Positions 11,433-22,373 of a stretch of DNA of 64,000 nucleotides are shown piece by piece. Made by a program: the position numbers and the translations under genes. The DNA lies in the NCBI GenBank assembly GCA_905181645.1, contig CAJIYN010000001.1, positions 124,001 to 188,000 of the forward strand, written 5' to 3'. Positions within the stretch are counted from its first letter, which is position 1. The number at the start of each line of letters is the position of its first letter. The stretch is from an uncultured SAR86 cluster bacterium (GTDB taxonomy: Bacteria; Pseudomonadota; Gammaproteobacteria; Magnimaribacterales; D2472). The notes below the pieces were generated by a model. It made no database searches. It was not told the DNA's origin and saw only the letters and a list, made by a program, of their open reading frames with translations.

Positions 11433-11483
11433 AAAAAAAGTTTTGCAAATTTCCTAATAAAAGCCTAAACTACGCGACTAATT

Positions 11484-11702
11484 ATGCCTTCTATTATAAT
11501 AAAAGAAACAGAACATTTTGACATTGGTCTTAGAAAGTTCAAGCGCGCCTGTGAAAAAGCAGCCATTGTACCTGAAATAAGAGCAAGAGAGTTCTATGAA
11601 AAGCCTACAGCAAAAAGAAAACGCTTAATGGCAGCAGCTGTTAAAAGAGCTCATAAAACAAACAGAAAGTTTTCATTTTCAAGACAGAGATCTTACCGAT
11701 AA
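11484..11702 (+). CDS. rpsU: 30S ribosomal protein S21
   Basis: 71-aa basic ORF '[47 protein letters not shown]'. Confidence 0.95.
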   Translation: MPSIIIKETEHFDIGLRKFKRACEKAAIVPEIRAREFYEKPTAKRKRLMAAAVKRAHKTNRKFSFSRQRSYR

Positions 11703-11705
11703 ATC

Positions 11706-12159
11706 TTGGCGCTCCTCGCAGATATTAAATCACACCTTAAGCAATCAATGCTTGATAAGAATGTTCCTGTTAGGGATACATTAAGAATGTTGCTTGCAGA
11801 AATACAAAGATTTGAAATTGATAATAAAGTTGAAGTTGATGATACTCAGGTTCTTCAAATCATTAATAAGATGGTCAAGCAAAGAAATGATTCAATAGAG
11901 CAATTTACTAAAGGCAATCGTCCTGATCTAGCTGACATAGAAAAAACTGAATTGGATATCCTTTCAAGCCTATAAACCTCAACAACTAGATGAATCTGAG
12001 ATAACTTTAAAAGTTAAAGCTGCAATTGCAGATTCTGGTTCAAAAACTATGCAAGATATTGGAAAAGTCATGGGAATCCTAAAAACATCTATTGAATCAG
12101 GAACAGCTGATATGGGTGTTGTAAGTAATCTGGGACAGAAATATAATTATTATGATTAG
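11706..12159 (+). CDS. GatB/YqeY-domain protein (frameshift near 11972)
   Basis: 'LADIKSHLKQSMLDKNVPVRDTLRMLLAEIQRFEIDNKVEVDDTQVLQIINKMVKQRNDSIEQFTKGNRPDLADIEKTELDIL' then 'YKPQQLDESEITLKVKAAIADSGSKTMQDIGKVMGILK'; downstream of rpsU as is usual. Confidence 0.85.
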
Positions 12160-12186
12160 TATTTATATTCAAAAATATAAATACTA
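12157..12186 (+). repeat. Perfect AT-rich inverted repeat (13-bp stem, 4-nt loop) between yqeY and rph
   Basis: TAGTATTTATATT-CAAA-AATATAAATACTA; left and right arms are exact reverse complements. Confidence 0.85.
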
Positions 12187-12903
12187 TGAAAATTATAATA
12201 CAGGAAATAATAGAAGCAGACAGGCTAATCAGGCACGAGAAATCTCTATAGAAACAGATGTAAATATTCATGCTGAAGGTTCAGCATTAGTTAAGTTTGG
12301 TTTTTCGACGAAAGCTTTTAACGGCACTGCTTGAACATAATGTTCCAAGATGGATGCGTGGAAGCAATGAGGGTTGGATTACTGCTGAATATGGGATCTG
12401 CCGCGCTCTACTAATGAAAGAATGAATAGAGAAGCTGCAAGAGGAAAGCAAAGTGGAAGAACTCAAGAAATTCAAAGGTTATAGGGCGGTCATTACGCGC
12501 AGGTGTTGATCGATTGTCTTTAGGCGAAAGACAGATAACTGTAGATTGTGATGTATTGCAGGCAGATGGTGGAACAAGAACTGCATCTATTACAGGTGGT
12601 TGTGTTGCATTATTTTTAGCTCTTCAAAATCATCATGATGATCACAGAGCAATTAGATCCCATGTTGCTGCTGTTTCTCTGGGAATACTAGGAGGTCAAG
12701 TTGCACTTGATTTAGATTATAAAGAAGATAGTGGTGCTGAAGTTGATCTAAATTTAGTAATGACAGAAGATCTTGATGTTATTGAAATTCAAGGAACTGC
12801 AGAGGAAGCCCCCTTTTCTCAAGATGAACTCAATAATATGCTGGATATTGGAAAAGTTGCTATTAATGATATTATTGAGATACAAAAATCTTGCTTAAAA
12901 TAG
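12186..12903 (+). CDS. rph: Ribonuclease PH (several frameshifts in 5' half)
   Basis: '[31 protein letters not shown]', '[22 protein letters not shown]', '[32 protein letters not shown]'. Confidence 0.92.
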
Positions 12904-13539
12904 GTGAAAGACTACCAACAAAAATTTCTTAATCTAGCTCTTGAAGCTAAAGCATTAGAATTTGGTAATTTTACTTTAAAATCTGGAAGACAAAGTCCCT
13001 ACTTCTTTAATGCAGCTAAAATGCTTAATGGCTCAAATCTTTATGAGCTTGCTAGTTGTTATGAAGAAGCTATAAAAGATGCTGATATAGAATTTGATTG
13101 TATTTATGGTCCTGCATATAAAGGTATTTTTTTAGGGTCTATGGTTGCTGTACTCTTGAGTCAAAATGGTAATAACTACCCTCTTTCAAATAATTACTTT
13201 AATTTCAATTTTTTCTTGAAGAAATATTTTTGCAACAAATGGCTGCATCAAGGGCAATGTACTTATTATTGATGATGTTCAGTTCTTATCAGGAAAAACA
13301 GGAACTCAAGATGTATTAAAGCATTGGGTGCAAATCCAAACTTAATGCTAGTAGGTCTTGATAGGCAAGAAAAAGGCCAAGGGTCAGTTTCTGCAAGAGC
13401 TGAACTTGAGAATATATATGGAATGAGGGTGATTTCTATAATTAATCTTGATGCTTTAATTCAGTTTTCTGAAAAAGATCCAGAATATTCAGAATATTTA
13501 TCTAACTTAAAAGCTTACAGAGATAGCTGGGGAGCGTAA
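12904..13539 (+). CDS. pyrE: Orotate phosphoribosyltransferase with aberrant central segment
   Basis: 'DYQQKFLNLALEAKALEFGNFTLKSGRQSPYFFNAAKM', 'YGPAYKGIFLGSMVAV', then 'LGANPNLMLVGLDRQEKGQGSVSARAELENIYGM'; PRPP loop region altered. Confidence 0.88.
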
Positions 13540-13540
13540 A

Positions 13541-14140
13541 TTGTTTTCAGGAATTGTTTCAGGATTGGGCTCTATTAAATCTATCAAAGATAAAAATGAT
13601 ATTGTTTCCATTGAAATTAAAGCTCCAAAAAATTTTAGTAAAAAGCTCCAAAAAGGTGCCAGTGTATCTGTGGATGGAGTCTGCTTAACAGCAAAAAAAG
13701 CTAATTCAGATAATATTAAATTATTTATAGAAGAAACTTTATCAAGAAGCACTCTTGGAAATTTTGTAAAAGGGCAGAAAGTTAATCTTGAAAGATCTAT
13801 TACGTCATCGTCTGAAATTGGTGGCCATCTTATGTCAGGCCATATTCATGGTGTTGCAAAGATTTTAGATATCAGTGCAAAAGAATCTTCAATTGATATG
13901 AAAATAAGTATTCCTAAAGGAAAGTCTAAATATATTTTAGAAAAAGGTTATATAGGTATTAATGGTTGCAGCTTAACTGTGGGTAAGGTTAATAAATCAA
14001 GTTTTAATATTCACCTAATACCTGAAACTCTAGAGGTTACTAATCTAGCAGTTTTAGAAAAGAAGCAGTTTATTAATCTTGAATTAGATCAAAATACTGT
14101 AAGTATTGTTGATACTGTAGAAAGGGTTCTTAACCGCTAA
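13541..14140 (+). CDS. ribE: Riboflavin synthase alpha chain
   Basis: 'MFSGIVSGLGSIKSI', 'GASVSVDGVCLTAKK', 'GGHLMSGHIHGVAKI', 'GYIGINGCSLTVGKV'; lumazine-binding repeats. Confidence 0.95.
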   Translation: MFSGIVSGLGSIKSIKDKNDIVSIEIKAPKNFSKKLQKGASVSVDGVCLTAKKANSDNIKLFIEETLSRSTLGNFVKGQKVNLERSITSSSEIGGHLMSGHIHGVAKILDISAKESSIDMKISIPKGKSKYILEKGYIGINGCSLTVGKVNKSSFNIHLIPETLEVTNLAVLEKKQFINLELDQNTVSIVDTVERVLNR

Positions 14141-15030
14141 GATACTGAGATAAAACTGCCATTCTTATAGCAACTCCATTTTCTACTTGATCAAGTATAA
14201 TAGCATGTTTAGAATCAGCAACATCTGAACTTAATTCAAGATTGACAGGCCCTGGATGCATCAAAATAGCTTCTTCGTGAGCCATTGCTAATCTCTCAGA
14301 ATTAATTTGATATTCATACTTATACTGATCAATATCAATAATATCTTCAGCCTCTAGTCTTTCATGTTGAATTCGCAGTGCCACTATTACATCTGCTCCT
14401 GCTAGAGCAAGATTTAGATCTGGCTCATATTTACCTTGAGCATGATTTTGAAATGATTTACACATTTCTGGATGCCCTGAAAAAGTTAAAGACTTAAAGT
14501 CAAAGTTACTTATTCCTTACGAAAGACGATGTAACGCGTGAGTGATCAAGATCACCAACAATAACTATATTTTGATTATCAATAGTTTCTTTGTGCTGAA
14601 TAATAGTCATTAAATCTAGCAAGCCTTGGGTCGGATGAGAAATAGAGCCCTCTCCAGCATTAATGAAAGTCATTTCAGGTAAGTATTCTGCTAAATCTCT
14701 TATTACAGATTTAGGGTGTCTTAAAACACAAAGATCAACTCCCATTAAACTCAAAGCATCGACTGTCTCAAAGATTGACTCTCCTTTTTCAATTGAAGAA
14801 TTGGCAACATCAAAATCAATAACTGAACACCCTAAATTTCTAGCTGCTATTTCAAAAGATGATTTTGTTCTAGTGCTTGGTTCGCAAAAAATATTGGCAA
14901 CTGTTTTATCGGGAAATAAATCTTCTTTCCTAAAAGATCCATCTTCATTTTTAAAGTTACTAGCAAACTCAATTAGATCTAGGGTTTCTTTTTTAGTTAG
15001 ATCACTAATTGATAATAAATTATTACTCAT
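14130..15030 (-). CDS. pyrB: Aspartate carbamoyltransferase catalytic chain (frameshift 14466-14510)
   Basis: 'NIFCEPSTRTKSSFEIAARNLG', 'GEGSISHPTQGLLDLMTI', 'NIVIVGDLDHSRVTSS', 'EEAILMHPGPVN'. Confidence 0.95.
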
Positions 15031-15409
15031 GGGATATGACTATTGCATCCATTTCTACGTTAACTCCAAGAGGTAAGGCTGATATTTCTACAGTAGCTCT
15101 TGCTGGATATGGTTCAGAGAATTTATTTTGCATAACTTGATTAACTTCAGCAAAATTTGATAGATCAGTCAGATAGATATTTAATTTAACAATGTCTGCA
15201 AGCGAGGTATTGGCTGCAGAGCATATGCTTTCAAGATTAGATATTACCTGCTCAGCTTGTTCTGAGATTGTCCCGCTGACCAAAGCTTCAGTTTTTGGAT
15301 TAAGAGGAATTTGCCCTGAAATATACAATGTATTTCCAGCAACAACTCCTTGAGAGTATGGTCCTAGAGCTTTTGGTGCATCTTCAGTAAATATAATTTT
15401 CTTGCTCAT
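15023..15409 (-). CDS. ridA: RidA-family enamine/imine deaminase
   Basis: 'APKALGPYSQGVVAGNTLYISGQIPLNPKT...', 'YPARATVEISALPLGVNVEMDAIV'. Confidence 0.95.
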   Translation of the reverse strand: MSKKIIFTEDAPKALGPYSQGVVAGNTLYISGQIPLNPKTEALVSGTISEQAEQVISNLESICSAANTSLADIVKLNIYLTDLSNFAEVNQVMQNKFSEPYPARATVEISALPLGVNVEMDAIVISHE

Positions 15410-15473
15410 AATTGTCTCACTATCTAAAAATACAGAAGGCGGTACTAGAAGTATTATATAGAACAGTCAGCAT

Positions 15474-17656
15474 CTAGTTCTCATTTACTGTCTTGGCATC
15501 ATTAATAATTCTTTTACAACTTTCAACAAATTTCATTGAACGAACTTTTTGCATGATTTTACGTAACTCTTCTACATTATCAATATCTATTTCAAAATTA
15601 CATTCCGTAAATTTAACATCTAAATCTTTAGTATTAACAGCAATGATATTTATGCCGCGTTTAGTAAAAGTAGAAATAACATCAGCTAAGATACCGATTT
15701 TATTTTCTGCAATAATTTTTAGGTGAGCTGCATAAGTTTTATTGACTTTATCTCCACCCCAATTTGTTTCAAGATATCTCGAATCACTTTGTTTGAAAGG
15801 TGCTACTTGTTGACATCTGGAATGATGAACCACAATTCCCCTTTCAGTATCTGAATGAGCTGTTATTGGATCACCATGAATTGGCATGCAGCATTTAGCA
15901 TAAATTACAGATACTCCTTCAATCTGATGATCTGCTAGCACCATAGCGACAACTCTGATCTAGATGCGATTATCGATACATATGCAATCTTTCAGCAACA
16001 AGATTTGTCTATGCATGATCTGCACGACTTCCTATGGCCAGCCAAATAACACCAAGCATTTGCAATACAGAATTCAATCTTCCACCACGATAATCCTCTA
16101 AGCTATGACCAGCTCTTTTTAGTTCTGATTCAAGCATTACTTTGCCTGCTTTTCTTGCTTGAGAAATTTTTTGATGCCTTAGCTGATTTCTAATACCAGT
16201 TCTTGCTTTACTGCTAACAACAAAATTTAGCCATGCAGGGTCAACATGAATAGATTTATCGGTAATAATTTCAACAGTAGAACCATTTTCAAGCTCTATA
16301 TTTAAGGGTGCTTCTTTTCTATTAACCAAACATCCCACCACAGTATTGCCAAGATCAGTATGAAGTTCATATGCAAAATCTATAGGTGTAGCACCTGTTT
16401 TGAGATTAATAATATTCCCCTGTGGGGTGAAAACATAAACCTCATCTGAAAAAAGGTCTGTTTTAACTGATTCTACAAACTCTTCTGAATCTGAAGACTT
16501 TTTGTGTAAATCAACAATGCTAGACATCCATCTTCTGGCTCTAAATTCTTTGCCAGACTTAACATCATCTGTTTTATAAGCCCAGTGAGCTGCAATCCCC
16601 TTTTCAGCTATAACCTCCATGCTCTTAGTCTGAACCTGAACCTCGACCGGAATAGCATCTAAAGCTAAAAGAGATGTATGGATCGCCTGATATCCATTAG
16701 ATTTAGGAATAGCTATGTAATCTTTAAATCTTTGTTCAATTGGTTTGTGAACATTATGAATTACTCCAAGAGTTCGATAACAATCATCAGCTGAATTTAC
16801 AATAACTCTGAAAGCATATACATCCAAAATTTCTGAAAAGGGTTTCTGCTTAACTTTAATTTTTCTGTACAAGTAAAAAAGCATGTTTCTTTTAAATTAA
16901 AAACTTTAGGATCTAGCACCGTTTTAAATGATATTGATAATAATTTTATAAATAATTTTTTTTCTGCCACCACTCGCTTTTTTAATGGCTGATTTCAACA
17001 TTTTTGCTCTTAGTGGATGAAGACATTTAAAGGCTCTGTCTTCAAGTTCTGCCCTGACATCCTCATCCAATTCTGTGAAGCCAGAGGTGCCATAGATCGC
17101 AATGTTTCTTTACAGATGCATAAATCTGTTTAGCTGATCTTGGTCACGCATATGCGCCATAGTCCTCATGTTATGTAGCCTATCGCATAACTTTATCAGA
17201 ATTACACGTACATCATTGGCCATAGTAAGAAGCATCTTTCTGAAGTTTTCTGCCATTTCTTTCAGCCTTGTTCTCAAGATCTATCTTTCCTAACTTACTT
17301 ACACCATCAACAATATTGGCTATATCTTTATTAAATAATTTTTCTAGATTAATCTTTTGCACATCACAATCTTCCAGAACATCATGCATAAAGCCTGCGC
17401 ATATTGAATCTGCATCCATTCCTAGTTTAAGTAAGACTTTAGCTACCGCCGTTGGGTGTGAAATATAATCAGATCCATCATTTCTTTTCTGCCCTTGATG
17501 GGCATGATGAGCAAATGTATAAGCTTTTCTTATTAAGCGAATCTCATCTTTATTAAGATAAGTTTTTGCTTCTAAATAGAAGTCTTTAGGAAATTTTAAT
17601 AAAAGATCTTTGGAATTTTTTTCGATTAGACTATTAGGGAGAACCTTGTCATTCAA
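15474..17656 (-). CDS. spoT: Bifunctional (p)ppGpp synthase/hydrolase, multiple frameshifts
   Basis: HD domain 'AYTFAHHAHQGQKRNDGSDYISHPTAVAKVLLKLGMDADSICAGFMHDVLEDCDV', synthetase 'DVYAFRVIVNSADDCYRTLGVIHN...FKDYIAIPKSNGYQAIHTSLL', TGS 'VYVFTPQGNIINLKTGATPIDFAYELHTDLG', C-terminal ACT. Confidence 0.95.
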
Positions 17657-17675
17657 AATAGTTCTCCTTTAAAAA

Positions 17676-17945
17676 TTACCCAACTATGTCAGAGTCCTTT
17701 TGTTCGGGAGCTGCAAACTCATCCAATAAGACATCTTCTTCTAAGGTCTTATTTAAAGTTTCTCTATCTATTAATCCTTCTTCAATCTCTCTTAAAGCAA
17801 CGATCGTTGGTTTATCATCTTCCCACTCAACCATTGGTTCTCTGCTTGTTGTTGAGAGTTGACGAGCTCGCCCAGCTGCAAGTAGGATTAGTTCAAATCT
17901 ACTTGGGACCTTTTCGAGACAACCTTCTACTGTAATTCTTGCCAT
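17676..17945 (-). CDS. rpoZ: RNA polymerase omega subunit
   Basis: '[31 protein letters not shown]', '[16 protein letters not shown]'. Confidence 0.95.
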   Translation of the reverse strand: MARITVEGCLEKVPSRFELILLAAGRARQLSTTSREPMVEWEDDKPTIVALREIEEGLIDRETLNKTLEEDVLLDEFAAPEQKDSDIVG

Positions 17946-17982
17946 AATTTTCTCCTGGGGGCGTATTCTAAAGGTTTTATGT

Positions 17983-18603
17983 CTAATTAGACAATAAATC
18001 TTCTAAAATCTCTGAAATATGTTTTGCTTCTTTGCCACCCCTATTGACTATTAAATTGTATAACTCATCAGCTGCCATATCAAAGTTATCATTTAATATC
18101 TTATGGTCGTAATGATTAGCACCACTTAATTCTGCAATAGCATTCTTTAATCGAGCCTCAATTACTTCTGAAGTATCTGCATTTCTTTTTAATAATCGTG
18201 ATTTAAGTTCAGTAATGCTTGGGGGAATTATAAAAACTGAGGTGTTGGTTATATCTTTTTGTTTTATTTGTTCAAAGCCTTGGACATCTATATCTAAAAT
18301 TAAATTAATGCCAGCTTCAAGTTTAGAATTAACATAATCTTTCAAAGTGCCATATTTATTTCCATGCACATTAGCACTTTCAAGAAATGCCTCTTTCTTT
18401 TCAAGGTCTTCAAATTTTTCTTTGGTCATAAAGAAATAATCTTGGCCTTCTATATCATTTGGTCTTGGAGGTCTTGTTGTAGCCGATACAGATAACTCAA
18501 TAGAGGAACCTGATACAGAACCTCTTTTTAAGATTTCATGAATCAAAGACGATTTTCCAGCTCCCGATGGTGCAGAAATAATATATAACTCTCCTTTTTT
18601 CAT
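17983..18603 (-). CDS. gmk: Guanylate kinase
   Basis: '[22 protein letters not shown]', '[31 protein letters not shown]'. Confidence 0.96.
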   Translation of the reverse strand: MKKGELYIISAPSGAGKSSLIHEILKRGSVSGSSIELSVSATTRPPRPNDIEGQDYFFMTKEKFEDLEKKEAFLESANVHGNKYGTLKDYVNSKLEAGINLILDIDVQGFEQIKQKDITNTSVFIIPPSITELKSRLLKRNADTSEVIEARLKNAIAELSGANHYDHKILNDNFDMAADELYNLIVNRGGKEAKHISEILEDLLSN

Positions 18604-18651
18604 ACTACTCAAGATTTTGAGCCTGCTCGCGCATTTCTTCAACAGCTAATT

Positions 18652-19449
18652 TCATATATTAAGAGCTAATTCTTTTAAAGAAGGCTTGTCTAACTTTACA
18701 GACAGGGTGCTAGTTTCCCTGAAGAGCTCTTGAAGTATAAAATCAATTTTCTTACCTTTTGCTTGTTTTGATGAAAGCTCTTTTTGCATCGAATCTAAAT
18801 GAAATATTATCCTTTCTAATTCTTCAGCAACATCATGTTTTAAAATTAATAATGCAGCCTCTTGATTTAATTTATCGGGATCTAAATTAACATTTAGTTT
18901 TCCTATTTTAGAATTTAGCTGTGACAGCCTTGTTTTATTTCCAGGGGAATCACCTCCACTTGTGAGAACAGCTATTTTTTTTATTTTTTTATCAAAAACT
19001 TTCTTTATCTTTTCACCCTCAACACTCCTATCTTTCATAAAGCCATGAAAGGCATTGAGAAAAACTTTTTTAAAAACAGCTTCTGGAATTTGGTTTTCTT
19101 GCTTGCTTTCAAAAATTCCTGGAAAATTTTTAATATCTGATAATGAAATATTTTTTGGATCACCAATAGAAAGATCACTGAGTAATGTTCTTAAATTCTT
19201 TAATGATTTTTTATTTACTGCGTATGAATATACGGATGTTTGATTAAATTTAAATCTTACATCAACAGCGCCTCTATCTAGCTTCTTCTGTAATGTATTT
19301 CTAATAAATATATCAAGCTTATTACTTAGATCGTTTGGCTTTGTAGATATCTCTAAAAACCTATGATTTACAGACTTAATTTCGCAAGCTACTTCACAAG
19401 AATTGTCTATGTGCTTGGATATTGAATATCCTGTCATACTGTTTGGCAT
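18652..19449 (-). CDS. yicC: YicC-family protein
   Basis: 'NSMTGYSISK', 'CEIKSVNHRFLEISTKP', C-term 'KGKKIDFILQELFRETSTLSVKL'; next to gmk. Confidence 0.9.
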   Translation of the reverse strand: MPNSMTGYSISKHIDNSCEVACEIKSVNHRFLEISTKPNDLSNKLDIFIRNTLQKKLDRGAVDVRFKFNQTSVYSYAVNKKSLKNLRTLLSDLSIGDPKNISLSDIKNFPGIFESKQENQIPEAVFKKVFLNAFHGFMKDRSVEGEKIKKVFDKKIKKIAVLTSGGDSPGNKTRLSQLNSKIGKLNVNLDPDKLNQEAALLILKHDVAEELERIIFHLDSMQKELSSKQAKGKKIDFILQELFRETSTLSVKLDKPSLKELALNI

Positions 19450-19492
19450 ACTGTATTGTATTTTTTCTAATAAAGAAGTGCTATAAAATTTC

Positions 19493-20276
19493 TTATTTAA
19501 ATTTAAAACCTAACTCTTTTAACTTTGAATTAGAGATTTCTCTGGCAGCTCGGTCAGGACAATTAAAATAATTGCTAAAATTATCTGTTTGAATCACTTC
19601 CTTAAATAATTCTGAATAACTAATAGCCCCTTCTGAGCAATTTATTAAATCATTATTTAAATGTAAATTATTCTCAAGCGCAAAACTTATAATATTTGTA
19701 CATTCATCTCTATGCAGTCTATTCATGACACTATTGGGTAAAGTTCTTTTATTACCATCAAAGTTTTTTACATAACTACTAAGCCAACTAGTTTTATTAT
19801 CATAAAGCCCGCTTAACCTTAGTATTAATGACTTGGTACCAAATTTAGACTTAATTAATTTTTCATATTCTAAGACAGTTGAGCCGCGAAAGTCTGTGGG
19901 CTCTGGTGAAATAGATTCTGACAGATCGCCGAGCTGGTTAGATCCATAGACGCGTGTAGATGAGATGCCTATAAAAGATTTATATTCTATATTTTTTAAA
20001 GACTGATCAATTAATTCCAGTGAATCAATAAAGCCTGCTTGATAACCCTGCTCATTATATTCATTAGGTTTTGGGAAGAAGATAACTGCATCAAAAATAC
20101 TGACTGGAAGATTCAAACTCAGTCCCTAGATTCCAATCCCAATAAAGCAAATTACTCCCCTTATACTTTTCAGGAGATCTGGTTAAACCAAAGATAGAGT
20201 TATCTTTTTGTAATAAATAACTTTCTAGCCTTTCAGCTAGGTCACCAAAGCCTATAATTAAGATATTGTTTTTCAT
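19493..20276 (-). CDS. NAD(P)-binding epimerase/dehydratase-like protein (frameshift near 20100)
   Basis: 'NILIIGFGDLAERLESYLLQKDNSIFGLTRSP', 'FIGISSTRVYGSNQLGDLSESISPEPTDFRGSTVLEYEKLI'. Confidence 0.75.
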
Positions 20277-20319
20277 AATTTAATTTAACAAATGTCTATA
20301 TTAAAAGTAATATCAAGTC

Positions 20320-22373
20320 GTGGCTAATTTTGATTTAGAAAATATTTCCGGTATTGGCCCTTCTATTAAAAATAAATTAAATAGTATTGGAGTTTTTAAT
20401 AGCAGGGACTTGTGTTTTCACTTGCCTGTTAATTATCAAGACAGGACTAAAGTCATTGATCTTGGTAAAGCTGAAGTAGGCAAAGAGATATTTATAGAAT
20501 GTAAAATAACTAGCTGCCAAGTTTTATATAGACCAAGAAAAATGATGATTATTAAAGCATCAGATTCAAGTAGATCAATTCTTATAAGATTTTTTTACTT
20601 TAATCCTGGACAGTCTAAGCAGTTTCGAGCTAAAAAAATTATAAGATTCTATGGAACTTTAAGAATTGGAGCTTATGGATTAGAGATGATACATCCTGAG
20701 TATCAAATAATTGATGACCCTGATCTACCAACTGAAAATTGTCTAACTGCTGTATACAGAACGACAAAGGGTTTAAGTCAAAATCAACTACGTAAATTTA
20801 TCAAGAGTTCAATAAGCTCCTATGATGGAAATGATGAGATTGATTTAAAGAAATATGGCTTAGTTTCAGAATTATCTTTAATGGATGCTTTAGAAAATAT
20901 TCATTTTCCAGACAAGCACATCGTAATAGATGATATTGCACCAGGCGGTCAACACCCAGCAAGACAAAGACTTATAAAAGAAGAAATGATTGCGTTTCAA
21001 GTTGGGATGGCTTCTTTAAAAGATAGACAAGAACATCTTCGAGCAGCTGCTCTTAAAAACAAATCTAGTTGGCATAAAAGCGTTTTGAGAAATTTTCCAT
21101 ACGAGCTTACTGGAGCTCAAAAGCGAGTTGTTGATGAGATTGGTATTGATATAGCTAAGACTGCACCTATGATGAGACTTGTTCAGGGCGATGTCGGATC
21201 TGGAAAAACAATAGTTGCTGCCATCGGGATCAGGAATTGTGCTTGCAATGACTTGGGACGTTTATGGCGCCAACAACTCTACTAGCTGAACAGCATTACA
21301 TAAATTTGAAAAATTATTTTCCTGACTATAAAGAATCTATAGCTCTACTAACTGGATCTACTAAAGCGAAAGAGAAAGAAAAAATTAAAAACGGGCTTTC
21401 CTCTGGATCTATTAGATTAGTAATAGGTACTCATGCTTTATTTCAAGATGATGTAAGTTTTCTAATCTTGGTTATATTATTATTGATGAGCAACACAGAT
21501 TTGGTGTTAATCAGAGATTATCCTTACGATCAAAAAATATTGAAACCGCCCTTATACCTCATCAACTTACTTTAACAGCAACACCAATTCCAAGAACTTT
21601 AGCAATGACATTTTATGGCGACCTTGATGTTTCTGTAATTGATGAATTGCCTCCAGGTAGAAAACCGATAAAAACAATGCATAAGTATGATGCTAGTCGA
21701 TTGCTTATTGGCAGAATAAAGGAAGCTTGTTCAAAGGGAAGTCAGGTTTATTGGGTATGTGCGCTCATAGAAGAATCAGAATTAATGAATGCTAATCCAG
21801 TTGAAGAGACATATGAGCAAATTATTTAACTGATTATACAACAACTATGTAGTTTTTTACACGGAAAAATGAAAGCAGATGAAAAGCTTAATACCATCAA
21901 CGATTTTAAACAAGGTAGAAGTAAAATTCTTGTTGCAACAACTGTTATAGAGGTTGGAGTTGATATTCCTGATGCAACATTATGATTATTGAAAAGTGCC
22001 GAACGTTTTGGATTATCGCAACTTCATCAGTTAAGAGGACGCGTGGGACGTGGAAGTGAACAGAGTTACTGTATTTTAATGACCAGTCATAAATTAGGGG
22101 AAAATAGTAACTCAAAGACTAGATGTATTAGTAGATACACAGGATGGTTTTAAGATTGCTGAAAAGGATCTAGAAATCAGAGGTCCTGGAGAAATTATGG
22201 GCGCTCAGCAAACTGGGATTGTGCCAATGAAATATACGAATCTCGTGCGAGATAGCCAATACCTAGAAGAAACAAAAGTGATTGCAGGAAAAATTTATAA
22301 AGAAGATAAAATCAATTCTGAAAAATTGATCCAGAGATGGCTCTCTGGATCAATTGAATTTGCTGATGCTTAA
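20320..22373 (+). CDS. recG: ATP-dependent DNA helicase RecG (multiple frameshifts)
   Basis: '[35 protein letters not shown]', '[17 protein letters not shown]', '[12 protein letters not shown]', '[27 protein letters not shown]', '[17 protein letters not shown]'. Confidence 0.95.

Noticed and set aside
20320-22373. Programmed frameshifting in recG and other broken genes
   Set aside because: Too many genes affected, at unrelated positions, with no common slippery site plus pseudoknot; sequencing indels explain it better.
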